A stretch of 64,000 nt of DNA from Macrostomum hystrix (taxonomy: Eukaryota; Platyhelminthes; Macrostomidae): positions 3,240,501 to 3,304,500 of the forward strand of contig CATNEN010000010.1 in assembly GCA_950097015.1 (NCBI GenBank), read 5' to 3'. A program made the position numbers and the translations under genes. Positions within the stretch are counted from its first letter, which is position 1. Each line of letters begins with the position of its first letter. The notes below the pieces were generated by a model. It did no database searches, was not told the origin of the DNA, and saw only the letters and a program-made list of their open reading frames with translations. Positions 39,087 to 49,109 of the stretch are shown piece by piece.

Positions 39087-42000
39087 TCAGTCGGCCTCAC
39101 TCCGGCCCAGTCCTTGCCCTACCCGGATTCTCTGCCCCGGTGAGGCGGTGAAATCAAAACTTGCCGGCGCCTCAAACACCAGCACAACTGTGCTGCCCAG
39201 ATTGAACTGGCCGAACGGCTGGCCCTTGGCCAGGCGCGGACTTGGCCGCAGGCGCCTGTCGGCGAAGCCGCTGCGCGCGGCAGCCCGCCCTGCCTGGTTG
39301 GTTGCCAGATCCTGCGTTTCGGGGGAAGAGGTGGGAGTTGCGATTAATTGCGATAAATTTTACTGAGTTGAAAACAACTGATCCGTTAAACCTTTTTTCC
39401 GTTAGAAACAAATTTCCTTTAAAAAGCACCTTCTAGAAATCTGTTCATTACAAAGGAAAAAATGGAAGACTAAAGTGCTCTTGGAAAAGTTGAGGGCTGC
39501 AGCTAATATCAGTGGCTACACATAAACTATTCATGCATACAAGATGACCACCAAGTCACCCTTGAATGACAACTTCTAAAAACACTAAAATTTCCGCTTC
39601 TTAAAAACCATAGAACGATCTCTTCTAAAAGCCCTAGAATGACAACTCCTAAAAGCCCTAAAATGACCACCCCTGAAAGCCCTAGAATGACCACTCCTAA
39701 AAGCCCTAGAATGACCACTTCTAAAAGCCCTAGAATGACCACTCCTAAAAGCCCTAGAATGACCACTTCTAAAAGCCCTAGAATGACCACTTCTAAAAGC
39801 CCTAGAATGACCAATCGTAGACACCCAAGAAGGACACCCGGTCAGTCTCAAAGTGGTCTCACTCACCGGGTCGCAGGTGACGCTGATAGAGCCGACCCCG
39901 GTGGCGCCGACGGCGGTCATGCAAAGCCAGCCGTGGCGCCAGACGCCGTCAAAGACGGCTCGCTCGTTGGTGCAGAACAGGCCGGGGACGGTGGCAGCCA
40001 CGGGAGGCGCTACAGACAGCAGGCGGCCGGGGAAGTGGCGCCTGGCTCGAACCAGCCAGTGAGCGGGGCGAGTGGAACCGGTGATAATCACCTGGCGCCA
40101 GGTAAATTACGCAATGATAAAGCCGCGTGCCGGTCAAGCGGCGTAACTTGGCCAGGTAGGCCTGGTCATTAGCCTGGTCGTCAGCGTCTTGGTTGCTATG
40201 CGGCTGCTGCGGTTGCTGGGAGAATTCGCCGATTGGCAAAGGGCCGAGAAAATCCTGGAATTGAGTTTTTTGCACTGCGAGCAAGCATTCTGAGGCCTGG
40301 CGCACCCAATGAGGTGAAAAGGGGGCCGAGTCGCACAAAAAATTCCTGAGTTCTCTCCCACGGCGAGGCCAAATGTGGAACAATGGTCGAGAGATAGCAA
40401 GCCGGGCAAACCCTTCCTGACGAAGAGAAGGTCAGGGCCTGCACACAGCCCAGTGGAAGTATTTAGAGGCAGCGCTTACCTGCAGCCTGTAGGTGATGCC
40501 CTTCACCTGCTCCAAGTGTCCGGCCCGCACCCGACCCAGACTGAGCACTTGGCCATCTGCTGGAGACACCAGCTCGCTAGCCGGGCACACCGGCCGCAGG
40601 CCAGGTCGCAGGCTGCGGGCGAAGAACTCGGCCAGGGTGGCAAAGTCGACCAGCTCCTGGCAGCTGGCCTCGGCCAGGTCGCAGTGGCAGAGCCGGCTAT
40701 ACAGCCGGTAGAGGGGCGCGCGAGCTGCGAGTGGCAGCGGACGGCGGTGGCAGCGGCCCCAGGCGCGAGAGAGCGCGTTCAGCGGCAGCGGCAGCCGGCT
40801 GTAGGCCTGCGTGGGAATTTCGACGGGGCTGCGAGGCTGAGAAAAGGCGAAGATGGACATACTGACAGATCAAGGAATGTGATCGAAGCATTTAAGAGAA
40901 CCTGCAAAGGGATTGGAACATCCGACGGGATATGGAATGTGCTTGGAACATCCGACAAGACATGGAATGTGCTTGGAACATTCGACAAGACATGGAATGT
41001 GCTTGGAACATTCGACAAGACATGGAATGTGCTTGGAACATCTGACACGTCGGAATATCCGACAGGACATGGAATGTGGTTTCAACTTTAAACAGCCAGA
41101 CTTGATGTCATCGTTGTGGCCCGATCAATTGCTCATTTCTAAGTTTTGAATGAGTTAGAACAATCTTGCAATCAACTTTTTGGTAAATTTCAGCCATCGA
41201 TTGCCCAAATTGCGATTGTCAAGCTTGTGAGTTTCTCTTGTCGCATTCTGTTTGTCGAGTAAATAAGCGAATAAGTGCAACGTTATAAGTACATCAGATT
41301 AGCCTATTTTGTGATCTCTCGCTGGCCAGAAAAAAATCATATGACCTCACGCTTGACCATAATTGTAATGCCTAATTCTCTTATCAGTCCTGATACAGCC
41401 ACTGTTGTGAGTTATTTATTACCAAATACACAGCCAGATATTTGAAAAGATTCATTTGTTGACCTCTTCCGGAACTGGTCCTTTAACCGGTTGGCCAAAC
41501 AGGCAAAACCGGTTGGACAGTCCCGCCTGCGAATTCAAAGAAAGCCCTCAGCAACAGGGCGCAGATTGAGATTGCAATCTTTTGACACCTGATTGGACGT
41601 GTGTCAGGTGCTTTTCTGGTCGAAATCTCCAACCAAGTGCTTCTGCACCGCTTGCTCACCATGCTCTAAAATTAGTTCTCAAATATGGTTTTGCGTTTCA
41701 TTTTAATCTGCCAGTTTAAAAACGAGTTTCTTACTGACCCGCGCACCTCTGAGTCTTCTGACCTCGATTTCGATCCTCAAAATTTCTAAATAATCTGAAG
41801 CTGGTGAAAGCTGCAGAACTTTCTGAACCTTCTGAACCTCCTGAACCTTCTGAACCTTCTGAAGCTCCTGAACCTTCTGAACCTTCTGAAGCTCCTGAAC
41901 CTTCTGATCCTTCAAAACCTTTCGAACTTCTGAACCTTCTGAACCTTTTAAACCTCCTGAACCTTCTGAAGCTCCTGAACCTTCTGAACCTTCTGAACCT

Positions 42001-42873
42001 TCTGAACCTTCTGAACTTTCTGAACCTTCTGAACCTTCTGAACCTTCTGAACCTTCTGAACCTTCTGAACCTTCTGAACCTTCTGAACCTTCTGAAGCTC
42101 CTGAACCTTCTGAAGCTCCTGAACCTTCTGAAGCTCCTGAACCTTCTGAAGCTCCTGAACCTTCTGAATCTTCCTGAACCTTCTGAACCTTCTGAATCTT
42201 CCTGAACCTTCTGAACCTTCTGAACCTTCTGAACCTTCTGAACCTTCTGAACCTTCTGAACCTTCTGAACCTTCTGAATCTTCCTGAACCTTCTAATCCT
42301 TTTGAACCTTTTGAACCTTTTGAAATTTCTGAACCTTCTGAACCTTCTGAAGCTCCTGAACCTTCTGAACCCTTTGAATATTTTGATTGGAGCCTTCTAA
42401 ACATTCCAGAACATCCTAAGCCTTCTTAACACAATAAAGCTTTTTTTAATTCCTGAACTTTTTGTGAGGTCTCTGGCCTGACCGAGTCTTCAGAACCTCC
42501 CTGAATATTCTGCAATGTCTTCTGTACCTTGCTAAAATTACTGTGCCTTGTAACGTTTTTTATTGTGAACAAAATTTCCTTCCCAAAGACAATTGTTATT
42601 TCTGATGAAATTGCCTTCTGCAGAGTCAAGTGTCAATTGAATTTAGAACAGTGAGCTGGGCTGAGCAACTGGGCTGAGCTGGGCTGAGCAACTCACCCGG
42701 ATGACGCAGCTCAGGAAGTCGGCCCAGCAGCCCGCGGAAGACGCTGACAAGAGGAGCAGCGCCAGGAAGAGCGCGAGCACCTGGCAGCACTTGGATGAAA
42801 TGTCCGACCAGAAGGCTGCGATCAGAGTACCTGAGAAGATTAGAGTGCTCAGGCGACTGTGCCACAGATGCAT
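39087..42873 (-). CDS. PISD: mitochondrial phosphatidylserine decarboxylase, frame-disrupted copy
   Basis: This family converts phosphatidylserine to phosphatidylethanolamine at the inner mitochondrial membrane, using a pyruvoyl group made by self-cleavage. Exons: a tentative first one at 42873-42697 with a hydrophobic run ([11 protein letters not shown]), then 40836-40480, 40254-39867 and 39311-39087. The core shows [56 protein letters not shown] and FNLGST. The LGST motif is the self-cleavage site, and the conserved Asp/His residues of SPADG and HRFH are present. All confirmed junctions are phase 0. Exon 40254-39867 is 388 nt, one more than a multiple of three. The frame breaks at a G run at 40065-40068, between HRFHSP and the segment leading to RRHFPG. 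This is either an assembly error or a true mutation. Confidence 0.9.
39590..39822. repeat. 24-bp repeat in the last PISD intron
   Basis: About nine copies of GACCACTTCTAAAAGCCCTA followed by GAAT. The first units are more diverged (gatctcttctaaaagccc). It lies between the PISD donor at 39866 and acceptor at 39312. Confidence 0.9.
40905..41085. repeat. 30-bp repeat in PISD intron 1
   Basis: Five to six copies of GACATGGAATGTGCTTGGAA followed by CATTCGACAA, with the edge units diverged. Confidence 0.9.
41805..42400. repeat. 9-bp minisatellite (CCTTCTGAA) in PISD intron 1
   Basis: Near-perfect CCTTCTGAA units with interspersed GCTCCTGAA. Both strands are open for 130-230 codons as a result. 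The same intron also holds the 30-bp array, so it carries two unrelated expansions. Confidence 0.93.
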
Positions 42874-43195
42874 GACAAATTTACAAAACTCTTTAGATTT
42901 CCTTCTTTCCTTTTGCTAAATCTCTCTCCGTACTCCCTCATTACGCCAATATATTTTAGCACTTAAAGAATAGCAAAAATGTAACCCAATGTCTTATCTG
43001 AACTGACTGAGATTTTTTCCTGGCTCGAGTCGAATCAGAATCAACAGGGGGGGGGCATTTTTCATGAAGGCTCAAAGTATTTTTGTGTGAAACGTTACGA
43101 TTGAGGCAGATTATTATAACTTCCAAAGTTCTTTAGAGGTCGGGAGTTTGAATCTCATCCGAAGGGGTGCAATCTGTGTCCACAAGCAAGACATC
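42874..43195. other. 5' flank of PISD, no further gene
   Basis: Unique sequence with a G9 run near 43047-43055. A mitochondrial targeting sequence for PISD is expected upstream of 42697, but I cannot point to it with confidence. Confidence 0.35.
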
Positions 43196-43200
43196 TAATT

Positions 43201-43490
43201 CGGGATGTGAGTGGCAGAGCGGTTAATGTGGCAGCCTTTCGCACCAAGGTCCCTGAGCTTGATTGCGTGGCGAGACCCCATTCATATTCGGGGCGCAGCC
43301 GCGGAGACAAGGCTTGTGTGCTAGTCGGCAATCTACGCCCTTGAGGGCCAACCGACGATGAGAAAGTCAGGGCAGATATACACTCTCACTGTAAGCGTGT
43401 GCCTGCGTACAGTATCTGTGTGCGTGTGTGTTCAGGAGTAAGCAAAATGAGTGTCACCAAGTTATGTGCCATTGCCCGCAGCCCTGCCAC
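43201..43490 (+). mobile_element. tRNA-derived SINE, copy A
   Basis: The head has an A-box-like TGGCAGAGCGGT (43212-43223) and a B-box-like gagcttgattg (43255-43265), spaced as in a tRNA. The body contains ggggcgcagccgcg, cgcccttgagggccaacc, gatgagaaagtcagggcag and gtgtgcctgcgtacagtatc. The end is gccattgcccgcagccc. It lacks the ATT tail seen in the 45.9-kb copy. Confidence 0.8.
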
Positions 43491-43940
43491 AATTTTTGTT
43501 ATAATATGATTGCTTCAGTTCACCCAGCTGAGAAATGGGTAATGGCGGCCGACCCGGTACATGGACTGAACAGCTGTACAAATCATTTGGAAGCGCCGGC
43601 TGTGCCTCTGGTTGCTTGCACATCTTGCCCAACTTGACTAGGTTTAATGCAGCTTTAGTCTCAAACTAAATTCGTACAAAGCAACATGCACATAATTTAC
43701 ACTGAGTGAACCTCATTTCTGGACAAGTCTGGCGCGCAGGCACGTTGTCCATCAGTTTATTTTCGCGTCCAAAAGCTAGCATTACTATTCCGATTGCGTA
43801 ATATTCCTGATTGCAGAGAGATCGCGGGTGTCATTTCTTGTCCCGGGCGCTCAACTTCACCGAACAAAAAAATTGGCTGAAACAATAGACATTAGCTGAA
43901 CTGCACGATGGGCCCCAGTGGGACAAGCCAAAAAAGCCAC

Positions 43941-43949
43941 TATTTATAT
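43941..43949 (+). promoter_or_regulatory. TATA-like box TATTTATAT
   Basis: Lies 62 bp before the ATG of the secreted repeat gene at 44012. The identical 9-mer lies upstream of the second such gene (47637-47629, minus). Confidence 0.55.
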
Positions 43950-44011
43950 GCGGCTACGACGGAGCGCTTTTCGCAAGACCAACCTGGAGTTCTCTCTCGA
44001 TTCAGAAAGCA

Positions 44012-44815
44012 ATGGCTTCAGCAACCCGAACTGCCCACGAGTTTCTGCTTCTAGCAGCGGCGGTAGCTGTGCTTTTCCTCGCGGCCGTCTCGGCCAACCC
44101 AGCTCAGACCGACGGCCTGACAGGCAAATGGGGCTCCGGCAGCCACGACTCGAGCTCAGGTGGTAACAAAGGCAGCGACTGGCGAAAGCACGGAGATCGC
44201 TGGAACAACGATTGGGTAGACAACTGGAGACATCACGGCGATCGATGGAACAAGGACGGCGATCGATGGAACAAGGACGGCGATCGATGGAACAAGGACG
44301 GCGATCGATGGAACAAGGACGGCGATCGATGGAACAAGGACGGCGATCGATGGAACAAGGACGGCGATCGATGGAACAAGGACGGCGATCGATGGAACAA
44401 GGACGGCGATCGATGGAACAAGGACGGCGATCGATGGAACAAGGACGGCGATCGACAGAACAAGGAGGGCGGTCGATGGAAAAAGGACGGCGGTCGATGG
44501 AAAAAGGACGGTGATCGATGGAACAAGGACGTTGGTCGATGGAACAAGGACGGCGGTCGATGGAACAAGGACGGCGATCGATGGAACAAGGACGGCGATC
44601 GATGGAACAAGGACGGCGATCGATGGAACAAGGGCGGCGATCGATGGAACAATGACGGCGGTCGGTGGAACAAAGACGGTGGTCGATGGAACAAGGACGG
44701 TGGTCGATGGAACAAGGACGTTGGTCGATGGAACAAGGACGTTGGTCGATGGAACAAGGACGTTGGTCGATGGAACAAGGACGTTGGTCGATGGAACAAG
44801 CATGAAGGCAAGTGA
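44012..44815 (+). CDS. secreted Trp/Asn-rich heptad-repeat protein, unrecognised family
   Basis: A single-exon frame of 267 residues. It opens with a clear signal peptide (FLLLAAAVAVLFLAAVSA, cleavage likely before NPAQ). A short linker rich in Gly and Ser (GKWGSGSHDSSSGG) follows, then about 27 copies of the heptad GDRWNKD from residue 75 to near the end. Variants are GGRWNKD, VGRWNKD and GDRQNKE. The protein ends RWNKHEGK. No Cys is visible in the repeat region. The first ten DNA units (21 bp) are virtually identical, so expansion is recent, yet substitutions elsewhere keep the Trp at nearly every repeat. The function is unknown; an extracellular, mucus, matrix or adhesive role is only a guess. 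The neighbour at 46831-47535 encodes a similar design in the opposite direction. Confidence 0.85.
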   Translation: MASATRTAHEFLLLAAAVAVLFLAAVSANPAQTDGLTGKWGSGSHDSSSGGNKGSDWRKHGDRWNNDWVDNWRHHGDRWNKDGDRWNKDGDRWNKDGDRWNKDGDRWNKDGDRWNKDGDRWNKDGDRWNKDGDRWNKDGDRWNKDGDRQNKEGGRWKKDGGRWKKDGDRWNKDVGRWNKDGGRWNKDGDRWNKDGDRWNKDGDRWNKGGDRWNNDGGRWNKDGGRWNKDGGRWNKDVGRWNKDVGRWNKDVGRWNKDVGRWNKHEGK

Positions 44816-45150
44816 ACTTACAGCGCGTCGAAAGAAGTCGAAATGCTTTAGAACAAATTACATCATTAGTGACTTTTTAGTGTCATTGCAAACCATTAGA
44901 CCAACAATTTTTCAATATAAATCTATGTGCGTCTTGAAGAAAAGTAGCACTGATGGTTGTACGAGCACTACTTTTTTATTAAATATATTGAAATAGCCAA
45001 TTTGTCTCGCTACTCGTACCCGCTAATGTCATTTGTGTGGGTCGAGTGTACGTACTCGTACGTTTTTAGTCTAACAAAAAGTCTAGCTTCAACCGAACCA
45101 GGGTTAAACTCGACGAGACAATGTTGTCAACTGTTGAATTTTGTTTGGTA

Positions 45151-45156
45151 AATAAA
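45151..45156 (+). promoter_or_regulatory. candidate polyadenylation signal AATAAA
   Basis: Lies 336 bp past the stop of the gene at 44012-44815. No earlier canonical hexamer was noticed. Confidence 0.45.
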
Positions 45157-45209
45157 GGTTAGGGTTAAGATTACCTCGAGTTTGAAAAAATGAAGGGAGT
45201 GATACAAGG

Positions 45210-45530
45210 TACCTGAAGCTTCTGTCTATGACTACAAGGTCCCTGAGCTCGATTCCGCCCTGAAGTCACATTCATTCCAGATGGCTTGGGGGCTTGTCCT
45301 ACAATTTACGCCCTTAAGGGCCAACCTCCAACGCGCAGTTAGTGTTCACTGCCTGACGATGAGAAATTCGGGGCTGATCTACACTGCACCTGCTTGAGCA
45401 TGTGTGTATAGTACCTGTGTGAGTGTATGCTCAGGAGTCAGCGGAAGGAGCCGAATCGCCTGTCACTGGCTGCGGCTCGACTGTCACCAAGTGATGTGCC
45501 AGTGCCCAAAGCACTCCTGCAACCAGACCG
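45210..45530 (+). mobile_element. tRNA-derived SINE, copy B
   Basis: Same family as the copies at 43201 and 45926. It retains the B-box region (aaggtccctgagctcgattcc) but its A-box end is altered. The body runs through cgcccttaagggccaacc, cctgacgatgagaaattcgg and gtgatgtgccagtgccc. Confidence 0.75.
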
Positions 45531-45925
45531 CCGAGCTAGGTGAACCGCTGGTAGCAGGCGAGCTTGGTCCTCTGCCCCGACTGTGCCGCGTGAATTTTGG
45601 CCGTCACAGTCAGCACCTTTCTCGTCTCCAGCGTGTTGAAAACTTCAGGTTAAACAGAAAAGGACTGGAGGCAACAGGTTGTCGGCGTTTACGCCAGCTC
45701 AGGCGCAGGCTTGTGGGCCGTGCCTCATCCATAGAGCCGAGCCTCTTGGGGTTGGCCCTTTGGGACCGTGCCGATAAGCACTGCCATCACTGAATGGCAA
45801 TTCTGAGAACCTATTACAGCAAGGTGATGAACTGCTGAACTTCTAATTCCTGATTCGCAACTGTGCAGCCTGGTATGCTCAACACTTTTAAGGAGGTTCG
45901 CCAGGATTACTGCACTCTGCGCCCT

Positions 45926-46283
45926 AATGATAATAATAATTGCAGGAGGGCTGCGGGCAATGGCACATCATTTAGTGACCCTCAGCCAGCGAGGAGGCAA
46001 TCCCGCCCATTTCACTGCCTCCTGAGCACACACGCACACAGATACTGTACGCAGGCACACGCTCACACTGGTTTATACATCTGCCCTGACTTTCTCATCG
46101 TCAGGCAGTTTGCACTTCACTGTGCCTTGGAGGTTGGCTCTCAAGGGCGTGAATTGCACGACAAGCCCCCAAGCCTTCTCTACGCGGCTGCGCCCCAAAT
46201 AAATGTGGCCTCGCCGTGGAATCGAAACTCAGGGACCGTGGTGCGAGAGGCAAACGCGTGAACCGCTCTGCCACCGACCCCCC
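45926..46283 (-). mobile_element. tRNA-derived SINE, complete copy with 14-bp target duplication
   Basis: The perfect direct repeat GCACTCTGCGCCCT flanks the element (45912-45925 and 46284-46297). On the minus strand it runs from a tRNA-like head (GTGGCAGAGCGGTT as A box; GTTTCGATTCC as B box) through the shared body to an (ATT)n tail at 45927-45940. This defines the family: about 358 bp, RNA polymerase III promoter, AT-rich simple tail as used by LINE machinery. Confidence 0.9.
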
Positions 46284-46297
46284 GCACTCTGCGCCCT

Positions 46298-46640
46298 GAG
46301 GGCAGACAATATCATTGGCTCTAGCTCTGCCTGCGCGCTGATAAGCGATCCTCCTCTAAACCCGGTCCTACCGTGAGCTCAAGAGCTCAAGAGCAATCTC
46401 AGGGCTTGCCAGACTCTCTTCTTCATTTTTTTTATCTTTTTAGTCTGCTTAATCGCTGCAACTGTTTCATAACTCCGACAAATATGCAAATTCAAACAAA
46501 TTGGGTTGGTAACGAACAAAAAGTGTCAAATTTACCGCTACCAATCAATTGCCATGATTAGTGTATTTAAATATGCCCAATAGTAAACAATGTGTAAAAC
46601 TCCATAAGTACTATGCGCCACTGACAGCTTTTGTTGCTAA
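46298..46640. other. spacer, no gene seen
   Basis: AT-rich unique sequence between the SINE and the 3' end of the minus-strand secreted-protein gene. Confidence 0.4.
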
Positions 46641-46642
46641 AA

Positions 46643-46648
46643 TTTATT
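46643..46648 (-). promoter_or_regulatory. candidate polyadenylation signal AATAAA
   Basis: On the minus strand, about 185 bp past the stop of the gene at 46831-47535. Confidence 0.45.
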
Positions 46649-46830
46649 GCACATTATAGTACATAATCTATGATAATGTCTAACAGGTTAAATTTATCCA
46701 AAAATTAATTGAGGCGTAAACAAACTACTGAAACTGCTAATAAAATAAGAAGTGTAGTTCATATGAGACAAGTGATCTTCGATCTATCCAAGATAACTAG
46801 AAAAATTCATGCAGTGTGCGTCTAGTACAG

Positions 46831-47535
46831 CTACAACCAGTAGCCGATTTTATTCCAGCGACCACGGCCCTTGCTCCTCCGACCTGCGCGACCTTTGATG
46901 TTCCAGTAGCCCCCGCCATTAATGGCGGTGTTTCTACCGTTGTTCCAGGTGTTTCCGCCGTTGTTCCAGGAGTTCACGTCATTATTCCAGGTGTTTCCTC
47001 CGTTGTTCCAAGAGCCCGCGGCAGTATTCCAGGTGTTTCCTCCGTTGTTCCAAGAGCCCGCGGCAGTATTCCAGGTGTTTCCTCCGTTGTTCCAAGAGCC
47101 CGCGGCTGTATTCCAGGTGTTTCCTCCGTTGTTCCAAGAGTTCACGTCATTATTCCAGGTGTTTCCTCCGTTGTTCCAAGAACCCGCGGCAGTATTCCAG
47201 GTGTTTCCTCCGTTGTTCCAAGAGCCCGCGGCAGTATTCCAGGTGTTTCCTCCGTTGTTCCAAGAGTTCACGTCATTATTCCAGGTGTTTCCTCCGTTGT
47301 TCCAAGAACCCGCGGCAGTATTCCAGGTGTTTCCTCCGTTGTTCAGGGCATTGCCAGTATTTCTCCAGACCATTTTTCCATTTGTCCTGGTCCAGCTATT
47401 GTCCAAATCAGAATTTGAGGCCATGCTGCTTCTCCGGTAATCGTTTCTCAACGGAGTTGAATCAACAGCGACCAGGATCAGCGCCAGTGCTGCCACTTGA
47501 AGCAGGCGTCTTGTGCAGCCGACTGCTGGGGCCAT
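46831..47535 (-). CDS. secreted Trp/Asn/Gly-rich 14-residue-repeat protein, unrecognised family
   Basis: A single-exon frame of 234 residues. The N-terminus has a signal peptide ([19 protein letters not shown]). A linker rich in Ser and Asn follows ([12 protein letters not shown]). Then come repeats of 14 residues of the type [14 protein letters not shown], alternating with a [14 protein letters not shown] form, so Trp recurs every seven residues. The C-terminus is basic and aromatic ([16 protein letters not shown]). WNKIGYWL and WNIKG echo the WNKDG heptad of the gene at 44012. No Cys lies in the repeats. The DNA period is 42 bp and several units are identical, so recent homogenisation is likely. 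I do not recognise the family and infer only that it is exported. Confidence 0.85.
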   Translation of the reverse strand: MAPAVGCTRRLLQVAALALILVAVDSTPLRNDYRRSSMASNSDLDNSWTRTNGKMVWRNTGNALNNGGNTWNTAAGSWNNGGNTWNNDVNSWNNGGNTWNTAAGSWNNGGNTWNTAAGSWNNGGNTWNNDVNSWNNGGNTWNTAAGSWNNGGNTWNTAAGSWNNGGNTWNTAAGSWNNGGNTWNNDVNSWNNGGNTWNNGRNTAINGGGYWNIKGRAGRRSKGRGRWNKIGYWL

Positions 47536-47628
47536 GGTCGATTCTACCTTGTGGCAGGTACTTAAGGTACTTAAAAGTTTGCTTAGGGTCCAACAAGAGC
47601 TCGATATCTTATTGTGTCAGCTTGGCCA

Positions 47629-47637
47629 ATATAAATA
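47629..47637 (-). promoter_or_regulatory. TATA-like box TATTTATAT
   Basis: On the minus strand, 93 bp before the ATG at 47535. Same 9-mer as at 43941-43949 upstream of the other secreted repeat gene. Confidence 0.5.
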
Positions 47638-47939
47638 CCCTTTGCAAGCCGAGTAGTGGGTACTTTTGGAGTGTCGGCATCAACGTGCCATCGCTGAAAC
47701 CGGATAAAACCTGATTATCTGCACGCATTAGAAGAAATTTCAGGGAAAAAAAATTCGCTGCAGCCAGGTGCAGGCTTGGCAATTAGCAAATTCGCTCTTC
47801 ACGAGGAGTCGAAGAGATTGAATCGCGAAAAGTTATTCAATAATTTGCGAACGCTCTTAACAAGCTACCAAAGCCAGCGTTTAGCGACCCTTGATTGAAA
47901 GCGAAAGGGGCGCGAGCCATTTTCCACTTCCTGGTGAAA

Positions 47940-48905
47940 CACAGGTGAAATGCTTCTGTTCACTTTCCCGGTGAAATGCTTCAGTACACTTTCCCGGTGA
48001 AATCCTTCTATAAAATTTCCCGGTGAAATGCTTCTGTACACTTTCCCGATGAAATGCTTCAGTACACTTTCTCGGTGAAATGCTTCAGTACACTTTCCCG
48101 GTGAAATCCTTCTATAAAATTTCCCGGTGAAATGCTTCTGTACACTTTCCCGATGAAATGCTTCAGTACACTTTCCCGGTGAAATGCTTCAGTACACTTT
48201 CCCGGTGAAATGCTTCAGTACACTTTCCCGGTGAAATGCTTCAGTACACTTTCCCGATGAAATGCTTCAGTACACTTTCCCGGTGAAATGCTTCAGTACA
48301 CTTTCTCGGTGAAATGCTTCAGTACACTTTCCCGGTGAAATCCTTCTATAAAATTTCCCGGTGAAATGCTTCTGTACACTTTCCCGATGAAATGCTTCAG
48401 TACACTTTCCCGGTGAAATGCTTCAGTACACTTTCCCGGTGAAATGCTTCAGTACACTTTCCCGATGAAATGCTTCAGTACACTTTCCCGGTGAAATGCT
48501 TCAGTACACTTTCCCGGTGAAATGCTTCAGTACACTTTCCCGGTGAAATGCTTCAGTACACTTTCCCGGTGAAATGCTTCAGTACACTTTCCCGGTGAAA
48601 TGCTTCTGTACACTTTCCCGGTGAAATGCTTCAGTACACTTTCCCGGTGAAATGCTTCTGTACACTTTCCCGGTGAAATGCTTCAGTACACTTTCCCGGT
48701 GAAATGCTTCTGTACACTTTCCCGGTGAAATGCTTCTGTACACTTTCCCGGTGAAATGCTTCAGTACACTTTCCCGGTGAAATGCTTCAGTACACTTTCC
48801 CGGTGAAATGCTTCTGTACACTTTCCCGGTGAAATGCTTCTGTACACTTTCCCTGTTAAATCCTTCTATAAAATTTCCCGGTGAAATGCTTCTGTACACT
48901 TCAAG
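47940..48905. repeat. 26-bp minisatellite
   Basis: The unit is CCCGGTGAAATGCTTCAGTA followed by CACTTT, about 37 copies. Variants include cttctgtac, cccgatg and ccttctataaaat. The block of rare variants at 47990-48070 is repeated at 48100-48180 and 48330-48400, indicating multi-unit duplication. Four units continue at 49010-49095 beyond a hairpin insert. Confidence 0.93.
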
Positions 48906-48907
48906 CA

Positions 48908-49010
48908 TTATGTGTACAGAAGTACTCTATATGGGGTTGCGCCCCATATAGAGTACATTTGGGGCGCATACGCCTCATTCTCTCTCTCTCTCTCTTTTCT
49001 CTGTCCTGAC
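48908..49010. repeat. hairpin and (TC)n insert inside the 26-bp array
   Basis: A perfect 15-bp inverted repeat (48922-48936 GTACTCTATATGGGG with 48942-48956) has a 5-base loop. A TC microsatellite follows at about 48979-48995. The array resumes right after it. Confidence 0.8.
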
Positions 49011-49109
49011 TTCTGTACACTTTCCCTGTTAAATCCTTCTATAAAATTTCCCGGTGAAATACTCCTGTACACTTTCCCGGTAAAATCATTCCTAAGACTT
49101 TCACTATGA

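Noticed and set aside
43918-44166. 82-codon frame starting upstream of the secreted repeat gene
   Set aside because: It overlaps the signal-peptide region in another frame; the ATG at 44012 with its signal peptide is far better supported.
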